Shown here: positions 10,637 to 22,373 of the stretch, in pieces
Numbering within the stretch: position 1 is the stretch's first letter
How the letters are laid out: every line of letters starts with the position of its first letter
Notes under the pieces: generated by a model
What the model was told of the DNA's origin: nothing
Database searches by the model: none
What the model saw: the letters and a program-made list of their open reading frames with translations, nothing else
Origin: Cylindrodendrum hubeiense
Lineage: Eukaryota > Ascomycota > Sordariomycetes > Hypocreales > Nectriaceae
DNA: 51,119 bases
NCBI GenBank assembly: GCA_014621425.1
Contig: JAANBB010000295.1
Span: 1 to 51,119, forward strand
Direction: 5' to 3'
Made by a program: the position numbers and the translations under genes

Positions 10637-13270
10637 GAATCAGATTAGATCAAGTTAATAATCATAGACAAGGCCCATAAAGCGGTGATTCAGGAACCAG
10701 AGGTTTTAAGCTCGGCTTCGTCGTCACCAGGCCCGCTCCGAAATAAGTGCTCAATTTGTATCATCACAGGCAGTAGGGAGGGTAGAGGGAGGGGTAGGGT
10801 ATCGTACTCGGGTTGGTTATAGGATCAGCCGTTGGTTTATATCCAGTAGCTCCGGGCGGTTGGGCTGCGTAGTTTTGAGGGGCGGCGTCAGGGATAGTCT
10901 GAAATGGGTTGATGAGTTTCAGCCTTGGACAGGCACCCGGCAGCCATCAATCAGCCGCCCGTCTGCAGTGGTTCGCATGTCGCGACCAGTGGCCAAGGGT
11001 GGGATCACAGGCAGAAGGCAGCCGAGGCAGCGAGAAGATCAGCGCTGACACTCGTCAGGCACCGGGCATGTTGTTGAATCGCGTTGAAGATTGAGGAGGA
11101 GCCTGGGGCTGGGGACGCCTGCAGCAAGACATCCAGGCCATGCTGGGGTGATCAAACCGATGCATGTATCCATCCATCCCTTGCGTGCCGCCTTGTTTGT
11201 GTGATCCAGGGACGATGGTTCAGTCTTGTGAGTTGCACAAGGAGGAATGAATGCTGCGACACGAAAATAGAGAGGCCCCACCAAAACGCGAAACTACGGG
11301 ACACGTACCTGGCGATCGATTAGTGGTACTACCCTGGAGCATTGAGCGGTTCTTAAACAACGTGTGACGGTCGACATGCGATGATAGCCAGTAGTCGCAA
11401 CAATGTCGAGGGAAGTGAGAGACCAGGGAAGATGAGCTTTAATCTGGTACCACATAGGTAATGAAGCATAGCATCTACCTGATTATCTGAGCCATCCTAT
11501 AGGTCATGAGCTTGGGCAGCGGACTGTGTCGGGTGGGAACTAAGAAACATGGTGACAGAAACGATGCACAGTGCGCTTTCCCAATCGGGATGGTGTCCAA
11601 TGCCCCCCGTAAACAACTCCCACCCCTCCTTCCCCTTGGCTTGGTCTTGGGGCTCTTGGGCAACCCCAGGTGAGTTATGCCTTTGGGGCGTGTGTCAGAA
11701 GGAGTGCCCCGCGACGCGCATATAAACGGCCGGCATTCCCTCCATCTTCCGCCGCCTGCCGTTTACCCAGTGCCGGCTGGCCTGTCCCTTCCCCCCCGAA
11801 CCCCGACGCCCCCGACCGCACCTACCGTGTTGACCGTATCGCATTGCGATCGTCCGCCGCCACACTTTTGTCAAGGTCCATCCACTCCGCAGCCCAAGCC
11901 ATATTTCATTGTCTACTTCATCTTGGCAACTTAGCAACACTTGCTCACTTTGCTTACTTTTTGATTACTGCCTTGTTGTGTTTCCCTGTACAGTGCACAA
12001 CACACACCGGCATATCCCCGCTTACACCCGCTCCGCCACCCCCGAGCGCCGTCTAAGACGATTCCCTTGGCCTGATTCAAGCTGTGGGTGGGAGTTTGTG
12101 AGAAGGAAACGAGTCGAGGCGAAGAAAGGCGACAAGCTGTGGAAGAAGAACCGATAAGCCGGGGTCTTTTCAACAGCTAGTGCAACTCCCCGTTGGCGAA
12201 TAGAAGGATTCACTCCCTTCCTTTCTAGGCCCCTTCCATTCCCGCCTCCCCTTTCAGGCCAAACCGGACTTTGCTGCGGCCAACCGTCTGCGCCGGGGCC
12301 TGCCCTCCAAATTGTCTCTTGTGTTACACGAAAGACACTGGGCATCACTACAAAAGCCCACGCACGCTCTCTCACAGTCTCATTGTGAGTTGCAGCTGTT
12401 TTGGTCCGGGGTGACCAATCTTGCGTCGAGCCCCACCCGAGGTCACGTCAATCAAACCACATCGTCATCCCCGGCCGTAGGAGCTGGGCGTGCTCCGTGA
12501 CCCCGTGGTCCGCTGCGGCGAGCTTATTAGCAGACCCCAGCTGCTCTTTACAGCAGCCCATCAGCGCCGAGTCCTTCAGCTTACAGCCACCGTATCTCCC
12601 TGCAGTAGCTGAAGTATTCCAAAAAGGGAGCAACCAGACGTGATTTATCTCAGCCTATTGACCCAATATTAACAGGGCGCTGGCCCCGGCTGGGTATCAT
12701 CTAAGCTGGATGTAATCTGTGCATCCCGTCTGCCCATCACCACCCTCGCCAAGCGGCTCCAAACAGTAACGACCAGACACATCGGGCCGCACAACATATC
12801 ATAACACGAGACACTTTTCGACGACTTGTTGCAGCACGCAAAGACACGACACAACTTCACGAACGCCGTCTGCCAAAGCAAGCATTGAGGCAAAATACCC
12901 ACCGCATCACACGGTCATTTACACAAAGACGCGCCGTCGCTCCCCACCACGCACGCACTCTAGCAAGCATCCACACCAACACACGCGCCCACATAAGGTC
13001 CCAGGATACTCTCAGTCACTTAACCGCGGCCGCACTGCACTCGATATAACCACACGCCCTCGCCTACGATACTTGGTGTCATTGTGCATCGCCAAACAGC
13101 CCAAGCATTGGGTCAAGACAAGCCGGAAACCCAGCCCGCAAGGCGCAGCTGGGGTCTTTATTATCGTTCGCGTCACTTGGGCTGACTAACTCCTCGACCC
13201 CCGTCCGGGTCCCGCGCCGCGCGCCCCACAATATTAATCACCACCACCGCCGCCAGCTACAAAAAAAATT
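10637..13270. other. Intergenic region, hydrolase 3' side to BUR6 leader
   Basis: 2.6 kb with no supported gene. The last 500-600 bp (about 12.7-13.27 kb) are strongly CA/CT-rich on the plus strand and end in an A-run directly before the BUR6 ATG, typical of a long fungal 5' leader. Open frames around 11.67-12.06 kb are low-complexity. Confidence 0.5.
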
Positions 13271-14245
13271 ATGTCGGCCGACGATGCCTACGCGCCCAAG
13301 TCTCCGGACCTCTCATCCTTTTTCTCGGCTGGCCCCACACAACCCGCACCGCAACAACTCCATCATTTACAAGCCGCCGACAGCCACCTTGGCCTCGAGT
13401 ATAAAGCAGAGCCTCCATCCTACGGTCACCCATCTTCCACTTCCTACGCCCCTCAGCCCGCCCACCTGCACGACCACAACCACAACCACCACCTCCTCCA
13501 ACCCCACTATCATCCACAGCATCCGCCTCCGCCACCGCCTCAGCAACCCACCATCAAGGACGAATACCAAAACTATTCTCCGCCCGCGCAGCACCAATAT
13601 CTTGCTCCCAACCCCAACCAAAGCCTACAGGCTCATCTCGGCTACGGAGTTCATACTCTTCCAGTCACGCAGCCCCAGCAGCACGCGACGCCGTCGTATG
13701 GTCAGCCGTACGGGGAGCAAAATCTGTATCCTGGTGTAGCACTACCTCACGCACAACTTTACGCGCCTCCCTTGGGTTCCGGTGCCCTGCCACTCTCTCC
13801 GACCGCGACAGTAGCACCCCTCTACGCAGAGATGCCTCCCCGCAAAGCCGCGCCGCCTCCGGCGCCCATAATCGAACCCTCGCCCGTCAGGACCAAGTTC
13901 CCCACGGCCAGAATCAAGCGAATCATGCAGGCGGACGAGGAGGTTGGCAAAGTCGCCCAGCAGACGCCCATCGCCGTCGGCAAGGCGCTCGAGCTCTTCA
14001 TGATCCAAATGGTGACCAAGAGTGCCGATGTGGCCAAAGAAAAGGGCTCCAAACGGGTCACTGCTTCTATGCTGAAGCATGTGGTTGAGACGGACGAGCA
14101 GTGGGATTTTTTGCGCGACATCGTCAGTCGCGTGGAGAATGAGAAGGAGGGCAGCAAGGCCAAAGCCAAGGCAGAGAGCTCGAGTGATGAGGAAATCGTG
14201 GAACCAAAGAAGCGGACCCGGGGAGGGAGGAAGAAGAAGGTCTGA
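13271..14245 (+). CDS. BUR6: Negative cofactor 2 alpha subunit (NC2-alpha / DRAP1 / Bur6)
   Basis: Single exon, 324 residues. A histone fold of the NF-YC/NC2-alpha type starts at about residue 209 (KFPTARIKRIMQADEEVGKV) and continues with TPIAVGKALELFMIQMVTK and a TASMLKHVVETDEQWDFLRD helix to about 290. The EEVGKVAQ..P segment distinguishes NC2-alpha from NF-YC/Hap5. The tail is acidic then basic (SSSDEEIVEPKKRTRGGRKKK), a likely nuclear signal. In the family, it pairs with NC2-beta (Dr1) to clamp TBP on DNA and block TFIIA/TFIIB entry. Unusual here is the 200-residue N-terminal extension rich in Pro, Gln and His, including HNHNHH and PPPPPPQQP runs; yeast Bur6 is about 142 residues. The ATG follows an A-rich stretch and opens the only long frame. 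Confidence 0.93.
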   Translation: MSADDAYAPKSPDLSSFFSAGPTQPAPQQLHHLQAADSHLGLEYKAEPPSYGHPSSTSYAPQPAHLHDHNHNHHLLQPHYHPQHPPPPPPQQPTIKDEYQNYSPPAQHQYLAPNPNQSLQAHLGYGVHTLPVTQPQQHATPSYGQPYGEQNLYPGVALPHAQLYAPPLGSGALPLSPTATVAPLYAEMPPRKAAPPPAPIIEPSPVRTKFPTARIKRIMQADEEVGKVAQQTPIAVGKALELFMIQMVTKSADVAKEKGSKRVTASMLKHVVETDEQWDFLRDIVSRVENEKEGSKAKAKAESSSDEEIVEPKKRTRGGRKKKV

Positions 14246-15836
14246 AATGGCTCCGAGTCTCGACAACAAGAGTCTGGGTAGGGTCTGGAGCTGGAGAAGG
14301 AACTGGGATGCATTCATGAAGGATACGATTAAGGACGAAATGGCGTTCAAGGGGGGTCCGCATACAACAGGCGTTGGGCGCCAAGAGGATATCTAACTTT
14401 CCTCTTGAGCGGGATATTTGGCGGCAATTGCACTGTCTCTCGGTTTTATTTAGATGTTTTTTTCCCTGTCGGTTGCTCCATCCGAGCTGGCTTCTAAGCC
14501 TTTAGCGTGGTAGCATATCTGTGTCAAACAGCAGGAAGTTTTTATTTGAGTTGATAAATGCTCTAAAACAATTCACCGCCCATTAAATATCTTGTAATTG
14601 TTTGCGATTTTTGTATTGTGAAGAGACCTTGCGCTGTCTTTAATTACTACACGCTGTCGCAGCGATTAAAATCGTCATGACACTCGATTAAATTTCACCG
14701 CCCCATAGTAATGTCCAAGATATTTCGCTTTCGCTGTAAATGTTTGCTCCCTCCCCAATTTTGCTTATTACTTTCCCGTTATTGTCTCGCAAAACACGGG
14801 ACAATAAGAAGCTGCACCAAAGCACACTCAATGTATCGCATGGGCATGCAGGCCGAGGTTATGATGGATAGAAGATTATCACACCCCTCATGAGGAAATG
14901 GAGCAATGCTACCCTGGAGCCAGGCCACGGAGTCCGGATCCTGTCCTGAGTGGCGGGCATGTATTATGTAGGTACGGATATCCGGAGAGAACAACCCCAC
15001 TCTGGCACTTTGGCACAGCCTGCTCGCAGCGGCTGAGAGCACCCAGCGTGCATATGGCTGCTTCTCAGGCGCGGGCTTCGGATGAGGTACATGTTCCTGC
15101 TTGAGGGGTCGGCGCACACCGCTGACGTAGGTGACAGGGACGAAGCATTCACCGACTTTGGTGTGCGCCGTGCCTCGGCGGGTAACTCTCCGCGAGAAAT
15201 CAGGACGGAGAGCCGTGGCTGTCTTGCGCGGTCAAACACCACAAGCGGTGGCCACTCAATCGCAAACGGTCTCATGTCCGGTCCGTTCGCTGGGGACAGG
15301 TCGACACCTCCGTGCTTGCTGCAGCAGGTAGAAAGCGTATGGAGCCGGCCCATCTCCGCGCTGTCCAACAAGGTCGCGAGGATCCTAGAGGCAGAAACCT
15401 TAGTGGCCTTCTTTTAGGGGAGTGGGTGATCTCCCCCAGGGGGCGTTGGGGGTGTCTCAGCGGGTTCGCACAGGGGATCGGGGCACCTGCCAGCTCCCAG
15501 GGGCGTCCACAGGCCTTCCACGATCCCTCTCCTCCGCTGCGCGCGGGCCGTTTTTGCCTTACCTAAGGCGCGCTGGCGGCCTATGACATCGCTCCGTCCC
15601 TCCACCGACCTAGGCTCTAGCAGGGTACCTCCACTACGGATACCTCCCGCAAGCCCGCCGAGCAGCAAGACGGCACATCATCCAGCTCCAAATGCGAATG
15701 CCTTCTTCTCGTCCTCCGTCTGCGCCTTCGTCACCGTCTCCCAGACTCTCCTCCGCTACACCGTCTCTGTTCGACCGAAGCTAGATGAGGAACCACCAGC
15801 TGTCCCTCATTGCTGCCCGCTCCCCTGCGTAACCCA
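14246..15836. other. Intergenic region, BUR6 3' side to PIK1 promoter
   Basis: 1.6 kb. The first 500 bp are AT-rich, consistent with a 3' UTR and terminator. From about 15.6 kb the plus strand becomes CT-rich toward the PIK1 start. Open frames at 14.96-15.67 kb have no family resemblance. Confidence 0.5.
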
Positions 15837-18800
15837 ATGTCGTGGGACTTGCTTCAGAGATTCCTCGAGTCCGACGTCTTCAACTCCAACCCCTTTCTCT
15901 CCGTCTCATACCTCTCGTGAGTCTCCTACCGGCCCTGCACCTCGATACACTTGTCCTGTCTGCCGTCTCCCCATCATTGCCTTCTCTGCGCTTCACTAGA
16001 CGCTCCGATTTTCCCACATGCCCTGCTGTCCTCGCCCCCCCCCACAGCCCGAATCGTGTCGTGCTGCAGTCGCTAATGCCACCTGTCGCGCTCCAGCCGC
16101 TATGCCGACCATGTGGGCATTCACTATGTCCTATGCAATAAACTGCGCCAGTTCCCCTACGAGGATATCGAATTCTTCCTGCCGCAACTATGCCACCTTA
16201 TAATCAGCGTCGACAATGAGTCAATGGCCTTGGAGGAGTTTTTGTTGGACTTGTGTGAGGAATCCGTTACAGCCGCGCTCTTGGTATGTCTACACTGAAA
16301 CGAGACGATGCGCGGGCCGCCGCCTTATACCAGAAGAGAAGCTGACACACGCCCGAAGACCTTCTGGCTTTTCCAGACCTACCTCTACGATCTCTCGTCG
16401 AACCCTCAATCCGATTCCTTCCAGACCTGTCGCCGAGTCTACAACAAGGTCCAGCACATCGTCTTTGGCGTGGCCGATACCGCTCGCCATGAAAAAATCA
16501 AGGAAAACGTGCTTCCCGTCACCGTACTCTCCAGCTTTGTCCTCGCCAGTGTCGCCTTGCCTATGTTTCCGAGATGGGCCGGCCCCCTTGCTGTTGCGCA
16601 GGCTCGTAAGCCCCAACCGGCGACGACCGATCCTGCCATAGAGGCCAAAGCGAACACCAAGCCCTCCCGAGCACACACCGTTAATTCGGCAAACTCACGA
16701 TCGAGGCGTGCACGAGATACCGGGAGGACTTTCAGTGCACCGGACCCCAAAGGCTCAAGGGAACCTTCGAGGGATCGCTCTTCGAGGACCCCTCGGATCA
16801 CCTCCGGCTCGGCATCGGCCTCTCCGGTCGTGAGGTCGAAGACACCCATTGACACGAAGAGGGCGTCCGCCCTCGAGATGAAGTCGTTGGAAGCTAGACT
16901 CAGCACGTCTTCCCTCCCCTTACCGTCTCCACAGCCTGCAACCAGACCACCGACACCTGCGTCGGCAAGGGTTTCACCCCGGCCTGGCGACAACTCGACT
17001 CGAAGACACTCTCACCACTCCAAGGCTCTTCTCAATACCACCGAGTTGTCGCCGATACAGAAGACGAAGCTTTTGAGACAGCACTACTTCAGATCTCAGA
17101 CTCAGTTCCTGACGGCCTTGGAAGGTATCTCGAACCGGCTCGTACTCGTTCCGAAACCTGCCCGGATGAGTGCCCTTCGAGCAGAGCTGGCGCTTATATC
17201 CCAGGATCTTCCCGCCGAGGTCGACATCCCCGTCATCTGCCCCCCTACTCTCGTGAATGGTTCTCCTGGCAAGAGTCGGCATCATCGGATCGTGCGCGTA
17301 AATCCTGCCGAGGCGACTGTGCTTAACAGTGCTGAGAAAGTGCCGTATCTGATCATGATCGAAGTTCTTAGGGATGACTTTTCATTTGACCCTGATGCCG
17401 CTGAAAACCAGCGTCTCTTGGGCTCTTTGCTCGACGGAAGTGCCAAATCTAAGCGCATATTCGACTTGTCGGAATCCCCCCGAATGTCACCAACGGTCCG
17501 GGCTCCCGAACCCATCGTTGACAGTGTTTTCGAGCCTACCTCTGGTGACTTGGGGAGCTCTCCCCTTATCAGGAGCTTCGACGATGATTCAGCTAGGTTC
17601 CTCCCACGAGCAATCCAGCATCGCCCCTCTCAGCGGCTCCCGAGTGGTACAGCATCATCATCTTCAAACCTGGAACTGGTGACGCCTCGGACTTCAGAGA
17701 CCATTGCCTCAAGGTCCACCAGCCCAAGTCTTGGCCCTCGAAGAATGACGCTACCCATCCAGCGAAATGCTCCTGCCGATCAACCAGACTTCTCAGCCCT
17801 CGCTACTCACATGAGAACCGCTTCTCAGATGCTTGCACAGCTCGATGCTACTAGCGGGAAACGCCCGAAGCAGGAGGTGGCGGCAATTAGAGCCAAGATT
17901 ATCGCGAGCATGCAGAGTCTAGAGGAACAGAGCTTTGACACGGACGAGCAAGGCCCGACCTTTGATACCATCATCGCAAGGGCAAACACTACCCCCATAA
18001 CTGCGAGCAATCCGGATTTGGAGGAGGATGCTGCGATTGACCCTAACCTTAATGCCAGTGCCGGCAGAGAGCGAATGGAGAACGATATCAAGACTGGTGG
18101 TGTCCAACGTCGGGGCGATCGTGATGACCCTAGCGCGGCCGTCTTCGGCGAGGCCTGGGAAGCCAAAAAGGAGCGGATTCGCAAGTCGTCTCCGTACGGA
18201 TGGATGAAGAATTGGGATCTGATCAGTGTGATTGTCAAGACTGGCGCAGATTTACGACAAGAAGCGTTCGCCTGCCAGCTCATCGACGTGTGCCATAAGA
18301 TCTGGGTAGACAACGATACCGACGTCTGGGTCAAGCGGATGCGGATTCTGGTGACCGGTGAATCCGGGGGTCTCGTCGAGACCATCACTAGCGGAGTCTC
18401 GTTGCATTCACTGAAGCGAAGCCTTACCCTTGCATCTGTGGAGGCTGGCCAAAATCCTCGACATCGTATTGCTACTCTCAAAGATCACTTTCTCCGGGCT
18501 TTTGGACAGCCCGACAGTGAGCCATTCAAGGCTGGCGTTGATGCGTTCAAGAAGTCATTGGCAGCGTACAGCATCATCTCATATATCCTGCAACTGAAGG
18601 ATCGACATAACGGAAATGTTTTGGTTGACAGCGAAGGGCACATCATCCACATCGACTTTGGATTCATACTGTCCAACTCTCCTGGATCAGTTGGATTTGA
18701 AGCAGCTCCGTTTAAGTTGACGCATGAGTATGTGGATGTTTTGGGCGGTCTGGGTTCACCCGACTATGAGGATTACAAAAAATTGTGCAAGCAAGCCTTC

Positions 18801-19159
18801 CAAGGTCAGTTTTCCCCCTCCATGATGTTCTTTTGTAAGAAGCCTATCTGACGTTTTATAGCACTCCGCCGTTCTGCAGATAACATCATCGACCTGGTTG
18901 CGATGATGGGCCACGATTCCAAGATGCCTTGCTTCGCCGTTGGTGTTGCCCAGGCCACAAACACTCTGCGGCAGCGGTTCCAGCTCCACCTCAGTGCCGA
19001 CGAGGCGGAGCAGTTTGTTGAGACTGATCTCATCGCTAAGTCGTTTGGTAGTTACTACACTCGACTGTGAGTACTCATCCTACGATTCTCAACGTTCATA
19101 CATGCTAACACCGTCACAGCTATGATACTTTCCAATACCGCACGCAGGGTATTTACTAA
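15837..19159 (+). CDS. PIK1: Phosphatidylinositol 4-kinase, Golgi type III beta (PIK1)
   Basis: Five exons: 15837-15916, 16097-16283, 16359-18804, 18862-19066 and 19120-19159; 985 residues. The lipid-kinase-unique domain occupies about residues 1-125 (ESDVFNSNPFLSV, LLDLCEESVTAALLTFWLFQ). A disordered Ser/Pro/Arg region follows. The Pik1-specific KLLRQHYFRSQTQFLTALE helix starts near residue 327, and SRHHRIVRVNP near 395. The catalytic domain includes VKTGADLRQEAFACQLIDVC, the catalytic loop DRHNGN from Asp837 and the metal-binding IDFGF with Asp855, and ends RTQGIY. It makes PI4P at the Golgi for post-Golgi secretion, normally with frequenin (Frq1) bound at the N-terminal region. Exon 3 uses an AAG acceptor at 16356-16358, chosen because it keeps TFWLFQ; the CAG at 16374-16376 is also in frame but would delete those six residues. 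All kinase motifs look intact. Confidence 0.95.
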
Positions 19160-19346
19160 GAGGAATTTTCTGGCCAGCATGATTCAAATGTGGCGGGGAG
19201 GGCTCGCATTGGGAAATCTGATTGCATTTGGGCATACGAGAAGGCGTTGCGGACGATAGACATGGCCTATGGTTAGGATCTCGGATGGGCCTGACGAATG
19301 CCTGTGCCGCGCAGGGCAGCTCCACCAAGAGAGGGACATCTCAGGC

Positions 19347-19352
19347 AATAAA
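19347..19352 (+). terminator. Candidate polyadenylation signal of PIK1
   Basis: A perfect AATAAA lies 188 bp after the PIK1 stop codon, in the convergent gap before the ankyrin gene. Position is reasonable for a fungal 3' UTR; motif only. Confidence 0.3.
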
Positions 19353-19593
19353 AGGAGGAGCATTTGATGGGGATGCGGTACAATGGCTGTTCATGTCTGC
19401 TGCCGCGGGACAGCGGTTCCGAATTTATGTTGATGAATGCTGAAGTAATGTACGTTTCTTTGCTGTGAACTGTATGCGGGTGTTTCTGTCATTGTACCTG
19501 TCGCTCGCTGTCCAATCACTGTGCATGCTGATATCTTTTACTATCCGGAGTAATGGATTGAAGCGAATGACACGGCTTTTACTCAATGTCTCC

Positions 19594-22373
19594 TCAAGTC
19601 TCGACACCATCCAGTTGAACGCCGCCGTCACTCGAACTGTCCGAGTCTAGGCCATCGTCTGAGTCTAGGCCATCGTCCGAGTCTAGGCCATCGTCCGAGT
19701 CCAGGCCATCGTCCGAGTCCAGGCCATCGTCCGAGTCCAGGCCCTCCCGACACTCCAATTCCCACCTCCTCCTCAGCACTGGAAGGTATACGGTTTCCCA
19801 GTTATCTAGCAGGCACGACAACTCATCTTCATCATAATAAGGACATCGATGTTCCTTTCCCTGCCAAAGTCTCTTGAAATCCGCTGGAGTATAGAACCTG
19901 CTGTACTCGGCTTTCCTTAGGTGATCGCCGCGGAATTCAGAGATATCGTGGCCAAGCTCCGTGAGTACTGCGTCCCAGACGTCGCCGGATTGACTGTCTC
20001 CCCATATTCCATTCTGCGCATACGCAGTTCTGGAAATCGAATAACCGTCACTGTCGGTCGCGTGTAGATCGACCCCGCCTCGCACCAGGTAGACCAGTGC
20101 ATCGACTTTCGTCCAGAGTGATGCGAACCTATACCCCATATGTTGGACGCAGAGGTGAAGGCACGTTCGGCCCCATCTATCGCGAGCTTGGATATCAGCT
20201 CCTCTCTCAACGAGCAGTTTGAAACCTTCGATAGTCCATCTGCCACCATTGCAGTAGGCTAACAAGGGGGACTGTCCGCATGGGTCTGGCGAGCTGCAGT
20301 TCACGTCACCAAATGCGCCAGCGTGATCCAGAAATAATTTCATAGATTCCTATACATTAGAGCATAATAATCAGTGGAGTCCGGCCAGAAATAGTACAGA
20401 GGCTGCTATACCAGTTTTCCAAAAAAAAACCCTGAGTGGAATGCGGTTTTTAAAGGGACATCGTTCTCCTCATTGCAAATCGTTGGATCTGCCCCTGCGT
20501 TGAGAAGGATTCTGTGACACTCGATTAAACGTGTAAATCCTGACTCATCAAGTTCATCATCATTTGGACTGGAGGGATAGACGCTGGTTCTATCTCATGA
20601 AGGATCGGTTAATTTGCAAAAAGCATATTGAATTTCTTGAACATACCTAGCTTTATATTCGGGAGCGATGAATGATTCTGCGCAGAGAAGCCCTACATGA
20701 TCAACATCTGCCCCATTTTCAACGAGAAACCGACACATGTCTGGTTGCAGTCTTTCACTGGCATACTGCAAAACAGAACAGTCAGCTGAGTCGTGGAAAT
20801 TCTTTCGTAGACGCACCTGGAGAAGTGAAGCGCCATATTCGTCATGGTCCCTTAACGATGCCTGGCCGGCTACCAACAGTTTCTGTAGCTCTGCTACTTG
20901 ACCTTCTTGTACGAGGTAGAAAACTAGAGAATCTCCTGGGATTGTACGATTGAAACTTAAGGAAGGAATCCTGGACATGATTCCATGTTGAGTGTGGTGT
21001 TGCGTTAAAGCAATCTTTAGCATGCGCCCAGGGGTTTTGGGGATAAGCGAGACACTGTAGGATACTTCCTCAACGCCCTGCTCCGAGGTTTGGTTTTTCT
21101 CAATGTAAAAACTCTGGTTTTGTCGTTGATGGTGTTTCTCATGTTTTATTGAGGTGGTTATATCCAAGGTCGCAAATCCTACGTCGTATGAGATCCGTTC
21201 CCCTCCCGAACGCCTCATATTGTTGGCAGAGAAGAGGGTTTCGTTGGCTACCAACCCTTATTAGCAACTGCTATATTTGGTACAATGTGAAGGATGGAGT
21301 ATAAATCTTACGGCGCTTATGACCAAGTGAAATCCTCCTGGCGCACATGAGGGCGCCATATAATGGCTTCAACAATTCTCGTATGTCCCGAAAATGATGA
21401 GAGGGGACCCCAACTTGAGAGGCCTGGGACCCGAGATGGTCTAAAAATGTCGATAACATATTCAAAATGTCAGTATTCCTGGTCGACATTGTCTGAGTTT
21501 CGTCTAGTCCAGAGAGTCGAACCACCTCCAACTCGACGAGGTCGTAAAGCCGAATAATGGTTTGTTGTAAGCTAGTAAAGCTTTCTTCCCTTGGATCAAA
21601 CTCTGGTTTCATGGTGGCGACGGTTTCATTGTCACCGAGCTCAACAATGCGTCTCGAGTTGTCGCATTGAGTCGAATAGGTAGCGAGTTGGTCCGTGAGA
21701 TTCTCAATCAACTTTAGTATCTCCCGGTGTTGAGCTGCAGACGAGGAAGATATTCCATCTATGGAACTTCGGATTTCGCCTAAGCCATTGTTCACTGACT
21801 GGCCGATAGCCATTCTCTCTTGAGTGTAAGTCGTTTCTCGACTTTGTTGATATGTTTGGGAAGTCTGCACGTTCTGCGACAGGATACGGATCTCCTTGTG
21901 AACCTCAAACGCTGAATCCCTTGTAGCCCATGTACGTTATCAACTAGTCTCCAGAAATGATCATATACCTAGAGAGCTTACCGTTGAAGAGCATTTAGGT
22001 GGAGATCTAGGATAGCAATGTGATTTGCTATTGCTGAATGCAAGTCTGCGATATCTTTCTCGCTCACCACATGCTTGAACCTTTTCCATAACTTTCCCAG
22101 GGCTCGCTCATTGTCGTTGATGGTAATCTTTCCAAGCTTCAATTCGTATACCTTTAGGTCAGCCGCGCACTCGTCGATATGGCGTCTTAGCTCCCTGTCG
22201 ACGGGGCTATGCTTCCCCAGGTGATTTAGGATGACTCCTATCTTTTGAACATCTCTTGCAACTTGCTTGATGGCTTTTGGCCCATCTTTGATCACTGAAA
22301 GTATATTGTAGATGACTTTGGTGGATTGAATGCCGGCGGTGACGAAGGCGACCAGGCTCGCGGCGACATCCAT
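19594..22373 (-). CDS. STAND-type fungal N-terminal domain / ankyrin-repeat protein, no NACHT seen
   Basis: Six exons on the minus strand: 21982-22373, 21312-21919, 20817-21247, 20647-20765, 20412-20589 and 19594-20349; 827 residues. Introns are 51-64 bp. Residues 1-130 resemble the N-terminal domain of fungal STAND/NLR-like proteins (MDVAASLVAFVTAGIQSTKV, then helices with KAIKQVARDVQKIGVILNHL). A helical, possibly coiled-coil part follows to about 330. Ankyrin units come next: DEYGASLLQ|YASERLQPDMC with FLVENGADVD, then HRILLNAGADPTIC, GFKLLVERGADIQARDRWGR and LHLCVQHMG. The C-terminus has GLDSDD repeated five times (about 779-815) and a Ser/Asp tail. No Walker A (GxxxxGKS/T) motif is visible between the domains. 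Exon 2 uses an AAG acceptor. The ATG at 22373 is preferred to the upstream in-frame ATG because family members start MD-type at this point. Function unknown; heterokaryon incompatibility or immune-like sensing is conceivable but unproven. Confidence 0.78.
19643..19743 (-). repeat. 18-bp coding minisatellite (GLDSDD repeats)
   Basis: Tandem 18-bp units begin at 19643, 19661, 19679, 19697, 19715 and 19733 (the last partial). On the plus strand each reads like GAGTCTAGGCCATCGTCC with a T/C change at one site dividing the array into left and right halves. The unit length is a multiple of three, so copy changes keep the ankyrin gene in frame and add or remove six acidic residues. Confidence 0.9.
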
